Shown: positions 1 through 10,023, counted from the first letter of the stretch. The stretch: DNA of 25,176 nt from Planctomycetaceae bacterium (GCA_022614795.1 JAKEHX010000026.1:1-25176), one strand, 5' to 3'. Translations and numbers: made by a program. Notes: generated from the sequence alone by a model not told the origin.

Positions 1-18
1 ATCGCCCGCTACCCGCCC

Positions 19-708
19 ATGTCCACCGAACTCACCTGGCTGGGCCATGCCAGTTGGCAACTGAAGACGGCCCAGCACACGGTCCTGATCGATCCGTTTC
101 TCGACGACTCGCCGACCGCCCCGGTGAAATCGGGCGCCGTCCAGGCCGATTTCATCCTGGTTTCGCACGGACATTACGACCACATCGCCGATGCGGCGAA
201 GATCGCCAACCGCACGGGGGCTACGGTCGTTTCGAATTACGAAATCACGACCTGGCTGGCCAAACAGCATCAGGTCAAAAACACCGTCGGGGGCAATCTG
301 GGGGGCGGGACGATGTTGCCGTTTGGGCGCGTGCAACTAACGCTCGCCTTTCACAGCTCGTCGCTTCCCGACGGCAGCAACGGCGGCAATCCGTGCGGCT
401 TTCTACTCACGCTCAATGGGGGACCCAAGGTCTATTTCGCCTGCGATACGGCCCTGTTTGGCGACATGGCCCTGATCGGCCGCGGCGGGCTCGACGTGGC
501 CGTGCTGCCGATTGGCGACCTGTTTACGATGGGACCGGACGACGCACTCGAGGCAGTCAAGCTGCTTCAGCCTAGGCGCGCCCTCCCGTCGCATTTTGGC
601 ACCTGGCCGCCGATCGCCCAGGACCCACAAAAATGGGCCGAGCGCGTGCGGACGGAGACGAAATCCGAGCCGGTTGTGCTTCGTCCGGGTGAGAACATCC
701 AGCTTTAG
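19..708 (+). CDS. UPF0173-type metal-dependent hydrolase (metallo-beta-lactamase fold)
   Basis: 229 aa, the usual length for the UPF0173/YtkL-like branch of the metallo-beta-lactamase superfamily. The metal-binding motif HGHYDH is at residues 50-55 (His50, His52, Asp54, His55), with further probable ligands His112 (FHSS), Asp143 (CDTA) and His192 (PSHFGT). The N-terminal WLGHAS and IDPFL segments are typical of the family. No signal peptide is visible, so it is probably a cytoplasmic two-metal hydrolase; the substrate is unknown for most members. The ATG was chosen because the conserved strand TELTWLGHAS begins directly after it; no clear Shine-Dalgarno sequence precedes it. The next gene starts 43 bp downstream on the same strand. 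Confidence 0.9.
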   Translation: MSTELTWLGHASWQLKTAQHTVLIDPFLDDSPTAPVKSGAVQADFILVSHGHYDHIADAAKIANRTGATVVSNYEITTWLAKQHQVKNTVGGNLGGGTMLPFGRVQLTLAFHSSSLPDGSNGGNPCGFLLTLNGGPKVYFACDTALFGDMALIGRGGLDVAVLPIGDLFTMGPDDALEAVKLLQPRRALPSHFGTWPPIAQDPQKWAERVRTETKSEPVVLRPGENIQL

Positions 709-751
709 AAATTTTAGCGTTGTCGCGATCGTGAATGCCCCGAGGTTGACT

Positions 752-2052
752 ATGTCGTGCCGCGTGCCTTTCTGCATCTTGCTCCCATTGATCTGCATCC
801 TTGAAACTCAGGCGACCGCCGCTGACTGGCCGCAGTGGCGCGGGCCGGAAGGAACGGGGGTCAGCCCGGAGAAACAACTGCCGATCATCTGGCACGAGGA
901 TCGCGGCATTGTCTGGAAATGTACGCTGCCCGAGTGGGGCACCAGCACGCCCGCAATCTGGGGCGATGCGATCTTCATCACCTCGCACACAGCCGAAAAC
1001 AAGCTGCTGCTTTTGCGGATCGATAAGAAAACCGGCACGCTCGTCTGGACCCAGGAAGTCGGCAGCGGCGAGGCGCCGCGCGGCTCGCCGAAGCGTTCGA
1101 CGCAGGTGTTTCATCAGCTGCAAAACCTGGCCAGTCCCTCGCCAGTGACCGACGGCCGCTATGTCGTCGCCCACTTCGGCAATGGCGACCTGGCCTGGCC
1201 GCGTACGACTTCGAGGGCCAGCAGCTCTGGAAACAGAATCTCCAGAAAGAGCACGGGGCCTATAGCATCTGGTGGGGGCACGCCAACAGCCCAGTGCTCC
1301 ATGGCGACACGGTCATTTCCATCTGCATGCAGGACTCGCTTGCCGACAAGCAGGACAAACCGGTCGAGAGTTACCTCATCGCTCACGACCTTCGCTCCGG
1401 GCACGTCCGCTGGAAGATGTCGCGAATGACCAAGGCCAAAGCCGAGGAATGCGACGCCTATACCACGCCGCTCTTGGCGAAGCTTGGCGGAATTGAGCAA
1501 CTCGTGGTCATGGGGGGCAACCAGCTCGACGCCTACGATCCAGCGACCGGCAAGCAACTCTGGTTTCTCCCGAGCCTGGTTGGTGGCCGTACGGTCACCG
1601 GCCCGACGATCGCGGGCGAGGTGATCTACACCACCCGCGGCATGCGCGGCCCGCTGTTGGCCGTTCAACCGGCGGGCACGGGCGAGTTGAACCATCGCAA
1701 CATCCTCTGGAGCCACAACGAAGGGACGCCCGACACCTGCTGTCCGGTCGTCTGGAGCGACCTGCTATTCGTCGTTGCCGATGACGGCGTCGCCCGCTGT
1801 TTTGAAACCAAGAGCGGCAACCTCAAGTGGAAAGAACGACTCAAAGGGAAATACAAAGCCTCGCCGATCGCCTCCGAGGGCCGCGTCTTCTTTTTGAACA
1901 CCGCGGGTCTATGTACCGTTGTCTCGGCGGCCCCGCGTTTCGACAAGCTGGTTGAGAACCAACTTGCCGACGAAACGATCGCTTCGCCCGCGACCAGCGA
2001 CGGGCGGATCTACCTCCGCGGGAAAAAGTCGCTGTATTGCATTGGACGTTAG
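752..2052 (+). pseudogene. Secreted PQQ-like beta-propeller protein, frameshifted
   Basis: The 5' part opens at ATG 752 (GAGG seven bases upstream) with a signal peptide (MSCRVPFCILLPLICI...) followed by DWPQWRGPEGTGVS, the typical opening of planctomycete PQQ/BamB-like propellers. Homology runs to FGNGDLA near base 1195, then continues one frame over as AYDFEGQQLWKQNLQKEHGA and on to the stop at 2052. The break is explained by a direct 5-bp duplication, TGGCC at 1191-1195 and 1196-1200; removing one copy restores one continuous frame of about 430 codons. The second half keeps repeated blade motifs such as GHVRWK, GKQLWF, GNLKWK and YLRGKKSLYCIGR. It is either a recently broken gene or a sequencing error. 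Function of this family is mostly unassigned; it is probably periplasmic. Confidence 0.82.
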
Positions 2053-2083
2053 CTATCGCTCGCTTCACGAGCGGAATCGCACT

Positions 2084-3460
<1,377 letters not shown>

Positions 3461-3492
3461 GTCCGTACCTCGGTTTCCACATACTCGGGTGC

Positions 3493-3511
3493 CACGCCCA
3501 GCGTGGGCGTG
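3493..3511. repeat. Intergenic hairpin, 8-bp stem with 3-nt loop
   Basis: CACGCCCA (3493-3500) and TGGGCGTG (3504-3511) form a perfect stem, 12 bases past the stop codon of the secreted propeller gene (minus strand) and before the Gfo/Idh/MocA gene. There is no T-run on either side, so it is not a standard intrinsic terminator. It resembles a short GC-rich dispersed hairpin, possibly protecting the mRNA 3' end. Confidence 0.5.
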
Positions 3512-3523
3512 CTCTTGGTGCTG

Positions 3524-4819
3524 TCATTTCACCTTGATCTCATGCAGCGTGAACGGCGCGAGCGTCGTCGCATACACAGTCCCGTCCTTCGCGGCGCAGA
3601 TTCCCATCACCACATAGCGCGGCGCGAGGGTCCCATCTTGCTGCTTTTCATAACCATGATGCCACGGCAGCGGCTTGCCGTCGTCGCCGGTGAACTTCGT
3701 GAAGTCCGGGTTCTTCACACCGATCGGCCCGTGATCGACGCACGCCGCCGCTCCCGGCTGATAGCTGACCACATGCAAAGGCTGCCCCCCTTTCTCGAAG
3801 GTCGCCTCGACCCCCATCCAGACCCGGCCGTCCGGCGCGACGCACATCGCCCGGCAGTCGGTCGCCTTGGCGTCCTTGATGAGCGGCCCGTGGCTCTTGC
3901 CGGCGAGCGTGGTGCCCGTCCCCTTCAGGTCATAGCTGTAAAGCTGGTTGCCGCTCATCGCGACGGCCCACAGCGTGGTCTTGTCCGGCGACAGGTCCCA
4001 ATTGATCGGATGGCTGTGCTCGTCGGCCAAGTGCGACTCTTTCGTCGGCGGCTGGCCGTCGATCGTCTGCGTCAGCGTTTGGAGCTTGTCAGCCGCCGGG
4101 TCAAACCGCAAGATCTGTCCGCCCAAGAGCGGGTGATAGGCCCGCCCCGCATGATCGACGACGATGAACGCATACATGTGCCGGGCATCGACCAGATCGC
4201 GGTATTTGCCCGTCTCCAGATTGAGCACCATGAAGTGCGTGCTCTCGATCGGCCGCTCGTCGCTGCACGTGCTGATGTAGGCGACGCCCCGTGATTCGTC
4301 CGGCGTGATGCTGATCACCCCCTGGTGCTTGACCGGAATGTCATACACCAGTGTCTTGCCGGTTGCTGGGTCATAGACCATCGGGTAACCGCCGGGATAG
4401 TCGGTCCGCTTCTCCTCCGAATTTGGCTTGGGGTAGCCCTGCTTGGTGCCGAAGTAGATTTTGCCGCTCTCGCCGACGTTGTTTCGCGTGTGAATTTTGG
4501 CCTGGGCCGCGAAGCCGCTCGCCGTGCTGCCAATTTCCTTCATGCAATCGACGACCGTCTTCATCCCCTTGGTCTTGGGATCGAATTCGACCAGGTACGC
4601 ATTCGAGCCGTACTTGGCCGTGCCGACGTAGATTTTGCCGTCTTTCCCCTCGATGATCGAGAAATAGCCGCTCCCCTCGCTGGTCAGCTCCTTGGGAATG
4701 GCGTGGGCGGTTGACCAAAGCCAGGGACGGCGGGCGGTGGCATCCTCTGACCTGACTGCCCAGGCCGAGCAAAAACCCGCGATGATAAAGACGATTCCCA
4801 GCCGTGCTGCCGATTTCAT
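3524..4819 (-). CDS. Secreted beta-propeller protein of unknown function
   Basis: 431 aa from the ATG at 4819, chosen over upstream in-frame starts because GGGGAG lies eight bases before it and a signal peptide follows at once (MKSAARLGIVFIIAGFCSAWA). The mature part is a chain of blade-like repeats: GKDGKIYVGTA, GKIYFGT, DESRGVAYIST, DHAGRAYHPL, DKTTLWAVA, PDGRVWMGVE and AKDGTVYATT. This pattern is that of a six- to seven-bladed propeller of the SMP-30/NHL/YncE type. No catalytic residues can be assigned. It lies upstream of the Gfo/Idh/MocA gene on the same strand with a 63-bp gap, so co-transcription is possible and a carbohydrate-related periplasmic role is plausible but unproven. Confidence 0.82.
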   Translation of the reverse strand: MKSAARLGIVFIIAGFCSAWAVRSEDATARRPWLWSTAHAIPKELTSEGSGYFSIIEGKDGKIYVGTAKYGSNAYLVEFDPKTKGMKTVVDCMKEIGSTASGFAAQAKIHTRNNVGESGKIYFGTKQGYPKPNSEEKRTDYPGGYPMVYDPATGKTLVYDIPVKHQGVISITPDESRGVAYISTCSDERPIESTHFMVLNLETGKYRDLVDARHMYAFIVVDHAGRAYHPLLGGQILRFDPAADKLQTLTQTIDGQPPTKESHLADEHSHPINWDLSPDKTTLWAVAMSGNQLYSYDLKGTGTTLAGKSHGPLIKDAKATDCRAMCVAPDGRVWMGVEATFEKGGQPLHVVSYQPGAAACVDHGPIGVKNPDFTKFTGDDGKPLPWHHGYEKQQDGTLAPRYVVMGICAAKDGTVYATTLAPFTLHEIKVK

Positions 4820-5146
4820 GATCTTGCTCCCCAGGTTGTGAAACGCGAAATCAGGATAGCGGCCGGCGACGCGGTTCACAAACATTCGGACATCTTCATC
4901 GCCATTACGGGGAGGAGGGCGTAGGATACCGTGCTGGCAGGTGACGCGTATCTTGCCGAGCCAAGTCCTTCGGAGCCAATTCCTCCTGGCACCCGCGTCG
5001 CCGTTTTCCTCGACGATGCCGCGTCCGGAGCGACGCTTGGCTATTACGGCACCCTGCTTGGCGAGGATTGAGGAGCGTATGAAGAAGTTCCACGAAGCAT
5101 TGTCCGAGAAGGATCGGCGGGCCTGTTCTGTCGACACACTGGGTTC
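4820..5146. other. 327-bp gap with no recognisable gene
   Basis: No convincing coding sequence was found: the open frames through it lack recognisable domains and ribosome-binding sites. The end nearest the minus-strand propeller gene holds a possible promoter at 4853-4881. Nothing else stood out. Confidence 0.5.
4853..4881 (-). promoter_or_regulatory. Possible sigma70-like promoter of the propeller gene
   Basis: On the minus strand TTGTGA (4881-4876) and TATCCT (4858-4853) are separated by 17 bases, about 35 bases upstream of the start codon at 4819. Spacing is ideal but each hexamer has mismatches, so chance occurrence is possible. Confidence 0.33.
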
Positions 5147-6070
5147 TTACTTATCCGATGGCTTCGGTTGCTCTTTCTTTGCGTTCGGCAGTTTGATCGA
5201 GAGAAGGGACCACCGCGTGAAGTCAGTAACGTTTCCTTGAGCGTCCTGGGGAATCGAGAAAATTACCTCGAACTGCGGCTCGCGCCACTCAGTCTCGTCG
5301 AGGCGAGGGTTCGGGAGCGGCGGCGAGGAGACGCTGGATTCGATGATATTGAAGATCGTCCGCGTGTGAGTCACGTCAGCTATGGTTTGATCGCGGGTTG
5401 CCCGGCTGGGCTCTCTCAGGCCCAATTCGATCTCCCTTACCTCCTGGCGTCGGTTGAAGCCTCCCCCGGGAATGAACTCGGCAAACTTCGCAAGTAGATC
5501 GCGCTGACGGCCGTCACGGAACCTAACCCCAACCAATTCTACGGCTCGACTTTGGGGACCGACGATGATCGGCCCGGCCCCACCCCCATAGCCTGGGTGC
5601 GCCTGCTCGGTGTCTCTCGGTGACTCCTTGTTTGGCTCCGGCAATTTGATCGAGACAAGATACCAACGGTCGAAGTCGCTAACCCTCCCCGGGGCGTCTT
5701 TGGGGATCGAGAAAATGACCTCGAACTGCGGCCCGTGAAAGTCGATCTCAGAGGCTGGAGCCCGTCTTTCATGTCTCCAGGACACGCTGCAGAAAACGAG
5801 GTTTTCGATCGTGCTCGCATGATTCCTCTGGACCGTCGTCTCTGCCTCGCTTCGCTCAAAACCCAGTCTGATTTCGCTTCCCTGGTTCGGTCCCACCTCC
5901 ACAAATTTGGCAACCAGATTTTTCTTACGTGTCACGGTGTATCCGGCCCCAACGAGTTTCACCGTTCGGTTTGCAGCGTCGATCGTTTCCACCTCTGCAT
6001 CCTTTGGTTGTTCCCCGTCGGCACCGGCAACGCATACCATCAACATGACAAAGGCGTGGACATATTGCAT
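5147..6070 (-). CDS. Exported protein with two copies of an unrecognised domain
   Basis: 307 aa from the ATG at 6070, chosen because GAAGGAG stands nine bases before it and a hydrophobic signal-like segment follows (MQYVHAFVMLMVCVAGADG). I do not recognise the family. The protein is an internal duplication: residues about 37-150 and 177-301 share a common order of motifs, (V)KLVG / (V)ELVG, NLVAKF / DLLAKF, EIRLGFE / EIELGLRE, TIENLVF / TIFNIIE, PQFEVIFSIP (114-123 and 265-274), D(A)xGxVxDFxRW and LxSIKLP. The copies are joined by a glycine-rich linker (PGYGGGAGP). The predicted strands and secretion signal suggest a periplasmic or surface beta-sandwich, but this is inference. It has a clear ribosome-binding site and a start distinct from its neighbours. 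Confidence 0.72.
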   Translation of the reverse strand: MQYVHAFVMLMVCVAGADGEQPKDAEVETIDAANRTVKLVGAGYTVTRKKNLVAKFVEVGPNQGSEIRLGFERSEAETTVQRNHASTIENLVFCSVSWRHERRAPASEIDFHGPQFEVIFSIPKDAPGRVSDFDRWYLVSIKLPEPNKESPRDTEQAHPGYGGGAGPIIVGPQSRAVELVGVRFRDGRQRDLLAKFAEFIPGGGFNRRQEVREIELGLREPSRATRDQTIADVTHTRTIFNIIESSVSSPPLPNPRLDETEWREPQFEVIFSIPQDAQGNVTDFTRWSLLSIKLPNAKKEQPKPSDK

Positions 6071-6191
6071 GACGCAGGCTCCTTCACTGAATAGAGCGTA
6101 TTTTAATTCCTCCACGCTGCCTGTGCTGTGGCTGATGGGACCACCAGTTGATGCTCAGCAGGCTGGACGTGGAAAAGTTCGGCTCACGTAC

Positions 6192-6596
6192 TCATCGTCC
6201 TTGGCCAAACCAGTAAGCGCAGGCAGTTCCGAGGGCCATGAGGACGAGCTTGAGGGTGGCACCGTCCATCTCGAGCAGGTGCGAGACAAAGAACAGCAAG
6301 CTTTTGTCTTTGACGAAAGGCGCGCGGAGCCACTCGGCGATGATGATCAGGATCGCAGCGGCAACGGCACATAGCACACCGAGGAGTTGGCTCCTGCCGC
6401 GCGCCGCCCAGCCCGCACCGATGCCAATTGCAGCTCCTGGCAGGGCATGAGCGCCCAGGGCCTGAGTCGCTAACCAGCGGAACAGAAAGTAGCCAATCAG
6501 CCCTCCCACGATCGCACCGCCGAGGCCGCGGACGAGGAGCATGGGATCGAGCGGTTGGGCGGCCGGCTCTGGCGGCGGGTTGGGAAGGCTGGACAT
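6192..6596 (-). CDS. Small integral membrane protein
   Basis: 134 aa, not recognised. A proline-rich N-terminus (SSLPNPPPEPAAQPLDP) precedes about four hydrophobic segments: roughly residues 22-42 (glycine-zipper-like GGAIVGGLIGYF), 52-65, 71-90 (LLGVLCAVAAAILIIIAEWL) and 112-130. Hydrophobicity is the main evidence that the frame is real; another frame over the same bases looks like a shadow. It sits between two minus-strand genes, with gaps of 84 bp to the hydrolase and about 120 bp to the duplicated-domain protein. No functional motif is visible. Confidence 0.65.
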   Translation of the reverse strand: MSSLPNPPPEPAAQPLDPMLLVRGLGGAIVGGLIGYFLFRWLATQALGAHALPGAAIGIGAGWAARGRSQLLGVLCAVAAAILIIIAEWLRAPFVKDKSLLFFVSHLLEMDGATLKLVLMALGTACAYWFGQGR

Positions 6597-6618
6597 TGTT
6601 GATTCTAGGGCGGCAATC

Positions 6619-6640
6619 GGAACGCCACAGAGGGCGTTCC
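6619..6640. repeat. Short dispersed-type hairpin
   Basis: GGAACGCC (6619-6626) and GGCGTTCC (6633-6640) form a perfect 8-bp stem with a 6-nt loop ACAGAG, in the 84-bp gap between the hydrolase and the membrane protein. It has no T-run. It resembles the extragenic hairpins elsewhere in this window and may be one of a genome-wide family. Confidence 0.5.
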
Positions 6641-6680
6641 CTACAGCGAGTATGCACAGGCCCCGCCCGGCGGTCGGGAC

Positions 6681-7559
6681 CTACTTCAGATGCTCGGCAA
6701 AGAACGCGGCGGTCCCCTCGGTTGTGCGTTTCAGTTCGGGCTCGCCCCAGCCGTGGTCGGCGCCCAGCATCAGTTCCACGCGGCCCGCCATGCCCGCCTG
6801 GTGCATGACCTCGGCCATCTTCTCGGCCTGGGCGAACGGCACGAGCCGGTCCTTCATGCCGTGATAGATGAGCGTGGGGGCGTCGTCCTTATCGACGTAG
6901 GTGATCGGCGAGGCAGCCTTGTAGTTGTCAGGTTTTTCTTCCCTAGTGCCGCTGAGGAACTTGTGAATGAGACTGGGTACATCGACGGGGGTCGTGGGAA
7001 AATCGGCCGCCAGGTCGGTGGGGCCAAAGAACGCCACAACCGCCTGGACCTTGCTCGATTGATCGGCGTGGCCGCCTGAGCCTTCCAAGCCGTCCTTTTC
7101 GTCCATCGTGCCCAGGAGCATCGACAGGTGGGCCCCCGCCGAGAAGCCGACGGCGCCGATCTTGTCAGGATTGAGCTGATGTTTTTCGGCATTCGCCCGC
7201 AAGTAACGAATGGCGCACTTGACGTCTTCGACCTGGGCGGGAAAAACCGCCTTGGGCACCAGGCGGTACTGAATCGTCGCGGAAACGAAACCGCGCTTGG
7301 CGAATTCGAGAACGTGCGGCGTGTGAACCTTGCGGTTGCCCCCTTGCCATCCGCCGCCGTGGATGAAGACAACGCACGGCGCGGGCTTGTCGAGCTTTTC
7401 GGGGCGGGCAATGTCGAGGGCCAGCTCGACGTCGCCCCCTTTGCCGAAGACGATGTCCGGCTCATACGCGACGCCGTCGGGGACTTTCGGGGCCGCGTTT
7501 TGGGCCAAGAGGAGCGACGGAGCGAGGCACAGGACGAGTGCGACCGCGGTGCGGGTCAT
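6681..7559 (-). CDS. Secreted alpha/beta-hydrolase (BD-FAE/esterase-lipase type)
   Basis: 292 aa with an N-terminal signal peptide (MTRTAVALVLCLAPSLLLA). The fold is an alpha/beta hydrolase: oxyanion-hole motif HGGGW at residues 67-71, nucleophile elbow GFSAG with Ser140, probable acid Asp237 (KDRLVP) and His269 (GADHGWG). The HGGGW motif and overall order match carboxylesterases of the hormone-sensitive lipase/BD-FAE group, which planctomycetes use against acetylated or feruloylated carbohydrates; the true substrate is unknown. All catalytic residues are present and length is normal. The following minus-strand gene lies 84 bp downstream with a hairpin between. Confidence 0.9.
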   Translation of the reverse strand: MTRTAVALVLCLAPSLLLAQNAAPKVPDGVAYEPDIVFGKGGDVELALDIARPEKLDKPAPCVVFIHGGGWQGGNRKVHTPHVLEFAKRGFVSATIQYRLVPKAVFPAQVEDVKCAIRYLRANAEKHQLNPDKIGAVGFSAGAHLSMLLGTMDEKDGLEGSGGHADQSSKVQAVVAFFGPTDLAADFPTTPVDVPSLIHKFLSGTREEKPDNYKAASPITYVDKDDAPTLIYHGMKDRLVPFAQAEKMAEVMHQAGMAGRVELMLGADHGWGEPELKRTTEGTAAFFAEHLK

Positions 7560-7583
7560 TGGTTGTCTCCGGAAGGGGGCTCA

Positions 7584-7638
7584 CACAGAGGCACGGAGGC
7601 ACAGAGATTGATGCTGTATTCCCCTCCGTGCCTCTGTG
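7584..7638. repeat. Inverted repeat, two perfect 16-bp arms
   Basis: Arms at 7584-7599 (CACAGAGGCACGGAGG) and 7623-7638 are exact reverse complements, separated by 23 bases. The left arm continues as an 8-bp direct periodicity (GGCACGGA, GGCACAGA). It fills the gap between cobL and the hydrolase gene. There is no T-run, so it is better called a dispersed hairpin than an intrinsic terminator. Confidence 0.7.
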
Positions 7639-7656
7639 CGAGATTTAAATGTCATG

Positions 7657-8892
7657 TCATTTGATTGCAGAAACAAGAAACGTCGGATTCGAGGCCTCGA
7701 AATGGAGGCGTTCGAGTTGATCGTTGCCGCGCGACAGATTGATCATCAGGACCTGAGGGTCACCCTCCTTGGCCAGCAGTACCTCGCGGACGGCTGCCAG
7801 GTTTTCGACGCTGCCGACATTCGCGACCAGTCGGCCGCCGGGCCGAAGCTGTTCGAAGGCCAACTCGACGATCCGCCGCACCTGCCGCCCGGTGCCACCG
7901 ACGAAAACGGCGTCGGGCGGGGGCAGGCCGGACCAGGCTTCGGGGGCCTTTCCCAGAATTGGCGTGAGGTTGGCGACGCCGAACCGCTCGGCATTGCTGG
8001 CGATCAGGGCGTAATCTTCGGGGTCCATTTCGATCGCGTAGGCGGCCCCGCCAGACGCGATCTGAGCCGCCTCAATCGCCACGGACCCGCTGCCTGCGCC
8101 GACATCCCAGATGGTGCTGGTCGGGCCGATATCGAGCAGCGACAGAGCGACGCAACGGACTTCGGCAGGCGTCAGGAGGCCGCGCTTCGGCTGCGACTGG
8201 AGAAACGATTCGTCCGAATTGCCAAACAGCTTGCGGCCGCGCATCGACACGGGCCGGTCGGGCACGTCGGGCTTGCGGACCAGAATCAGCACGTTCAGCG
8301 GCGAGAAATCCTGGCCGGCGACTTCGGCCAGGTCCCCCTGGGTCACGCATTCATCAGGTGAGCCGAGGTTTTCGCAGACGTAGGCGGTGAAATAGTCGAT
8401 CTTGCGGTCGAGCAAAGCCCGGGCGACGGCCCCTGGGGGTGTAGCCTCTGTCGTGAACAGCCCCACTTTCGCCGCAGTACGGGCCTTTTCGACGACGAAC
8501 TCCAGCGGCTGGGCGGCGAGATTCGTGAGGTAGGCGTCGTCCCAGCTTTCCTTCACACGGGCAAACGCCAATTGCATCGAGCTGACATGCGGCCGGACCT
8601 CGAACCGGTCCTTCCCCAGCCGATCGCACAAGTAGCGTGCCGTGCCGTAAAAGAGCGGGTCGCCAGTCGCCAGAACGACGACGCGCTTGCTCCCCGCGGC
8701 TTCAATTCTGCGAACCACAGCGTCGAGATCGCCGCCGATTTCGACCCGTTCGGCCTTGCCGGGAATTGCGGCCAGCGACGCCTTGGCCCCGATAAGCAAC
8801 TCGGCCTGCTCGACAACTTGCCGGGGCGCGGCAGTCAGCCCCTCCAGGCCGTCGTCGCCGATGCCGATGATTTCAACCTTGCTAGTAGCCAC
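7657..8892 (-). CDS. cobL: Precorrin-6Y C5,15-methyltransferase (decarboxylating), CbiE-CbiT fusion
   Basis: 411 aa from a GTG at 8892, preferred over the ATG at 8958 because AAGGA lies six bases before the GTG and the first strand (KVEIIGIGDDG) begins straight after it. The N-terminal part, about residues 1-205, is a tetrapyrrole methylase of the CbiE type (IGIGDDGLEGL, LATGDPLFYGTARYL). The C-terminal part, about 230-411, is a CbiT-type SAM methyltransferase (LTPAEVR, DVGAGSGSVAIEAA, IEMDPEDY). The fused enzyme methylates C5 and C15 of the corrin ring and decarboxylates the acetate side chain in B12 synthesis. No other cob/cbi gene is in the window, so it stands alone here. It is divergent from the dehydrogenase at 9037. 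Confidence 0.93.
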   Translation of the reverse strand: MATSKVEIIGIGDDGLEGLTAAPRQVVEQAELLIGAKASLAAIPGKAERVEIGGDLDAVVRRIEAAGSKRVVVLATGDPLFYGTARYLCDRLGKDRFEVRPHVSSMQLAFARVKESWDDAYLTNLAAQPLEFVVEKARTAAKVGLFTTEATPPGAVARALLDRKIDYFTAYVCENLGSPDECVTQGDLAEVAGQDFSPLNVLILVRKPDVPDRPVSMRGRKLFGNSDESFLQSQPKRGLLTPAEVRCVALSLLDIGPTSTIWDVGAGSGSVAIEAAQIASGGAAYAIEMDPEDYALIASNAERFGVANLTPILGKAPEAWSGLPPPDAVFVGGTGRQVRRIVELAFEQLRPGGRLVANVGSVENLAAVREVLLAKEGDPQVLMINLSRGNDQLERLHFEASNPTFLVSAIK

Positions 8893-8960
8893 GCTGCATC
8901 CTTGGGCAGGAGTGGAAAATGCGTGTGGGCATTGTAGAAGATGCAAACTAACTGGCATAG

Positions 8961-8996
8961 CGCGTTGTCATTCGGGCCGCTGGCGGCTACAACGCG
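8961..8996. repeat. Nested inverted repeat in a divergent intergenic region
   Basis: CGCGTTGT (8961-8968) pairs with ACAACGCG (8989-8996); inside lies a second small stem GCCGC/GCGGC. It sits in the 144-bp gap between divergent cobL and the dehydrogenase gene. It could be a dispersed hairpin or a cruciform-type operator; nothing further can be said. Confidence 0.45.
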
Positions 8997-9036
8997 AAGC
9001 TTGCCACGATCAACAAACCCCGATTGGTATTGAACC

Positions 9037-10020
9037 ATGCCCCGCGCCCTGGTGACCCCCACGATCCTTCGCAACTGCCCCGGAAACTACTCGGAAATCC
9101 TGGTGCAAGGCGGATTTGAAGTCGTTTATCCCTCCGCCGAATTTGATACGTATCCGAAGGCGAATCTGCTCAAGGTCCTTGAGGGAATCGACGCGATGCT
9201 CGCCAGCACCGAACCGCTGACGCGCGACGTGCTGAGCCAGACGAAGCTGCGGGCAATTGCGCGGATGGGCGTGGGTTTTGATTCGATTGATATTCCTGCG
9301 GCGAGCGAGCTTGGAATTGCAGTCACCATCACGCCAGGGACGCTGGAGGAGTCGGTCGCCGAGCACACCGTGGCCTTGTTGCTGGGGGTGACCCGCGCCA
9401 TCGTCCAGCGCGACCGGGAAGTGCGGCAAGGCGTGTGGACGCGCAAGCCGCTGCCGCGGATGGCGGGCAAGACGTTCGGCATCGTTGGCCTGGGGCGGAT
9501 CGGCCGGGCGGTCGTGCCGCGCGTGCAGGGGCTGGGAATGAAGGTCGTCGCCTGCGACCCGTTTGCCGACCAGGAATTCGCGGCTCGCCACAACGTGACG
9601 CTGCTCAGTCTAAACGAACTGCTTGCGGCCGCGGACGTCGTGAGCCTCCATCCGCCGACGACGCCCGACACCTTCAACATGATCAACCGCCAGACTCTGG
9701 CGCTCATGAAGCCGGGAGTCCTGCTGATCAACACGGCCCGCGGAGCGGTCGTGGATGAAGAGGCCCTGTGCGAGGCGCTCGACCGCGGGCACTTGTTCGG
9801 GGTAGCGCTCGACGTGTTCAAGACCGAGCCGCTGCCAACCAACAGCCCGCTCCTAAAGTATGAAAATGTGCTGGTCTGCACGCATATGGGGGGCCTCGAC
9901 TGCGAATCGCAAATCGCCACCAGCAGCCTGGCGGCCCGGTGCATTGTCGATCTCTACCAAGGGCGGTGGCCCGAGGCGTGCGTCGTCAACAAGCAGCTGC
10001 GCGAGGGATGGAAGTGGTAA
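9037..10020 (+). CDS. D-isomer-specific 2-hydroxyacid dehydrogenase (phosphoglycerate dehydrogenase-like)
   Basis: 327 aa, normal for the catalytic core without a C-terminal ACT domain. The NAD-binding motif GLGRIG is at residues 151-156, with an acidic residue ending the second strand (CDP, about 173-175). The catalytic Arg235 (NTARGAVVD), Glu264 (FKTEPLP) and His283 (CTHMGG) are all present. The N-terminal half carries the flanking substrate domain (ARMGVGFDSID, TPGTLEESVAEHT). It reduces 2-oxoacids to D-2-hydroxyacids, or the reverse, with NAD(H). SerA-like chemistry is possible but glyoxylate/hydroxypyruvate reductase is equally likely; context does not decide. No strong ribosome-binding site is visible before the ATG. 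Confidence 0.92.
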   Translation: MPRALVTPTILRNCPGNYSEILVQGGFEVVYPSAEFDTYPKANLLKVLEGIDAMLASTEPLTRDVLSQTKLRAIARMGVGFDSIDIPAASELGIAVTITPGTLEESVAEHTVALLLGVTRAIVQRDREVRQGVWTRKPLPRMAGKTFGIVGLGRIGRAVVPRVQGLGMKVVACDPFADQEFAARHNVTLLSLNELLAAADVVSLHPPTTPDTFNMINRQTLALMKPGVLLINTARGAVVDEEALCEALDRGHLFGVALDVFKTEPLPTNSPLLKYENVLVCTHMGGLDCESQIATSSLAARCIVDLYQGRWPEACVVNKQLREGWKW

Positions 10021-10023
10021 AAG

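Noticed and set aside
4820..5137. 106-codon N-terminal extension of the secreted propeller gene
   Set aside because: A signal peptide and a GGGGAG ribosome-binding site mark ATG 4819 as the start; the upstream part has no recognisable features.
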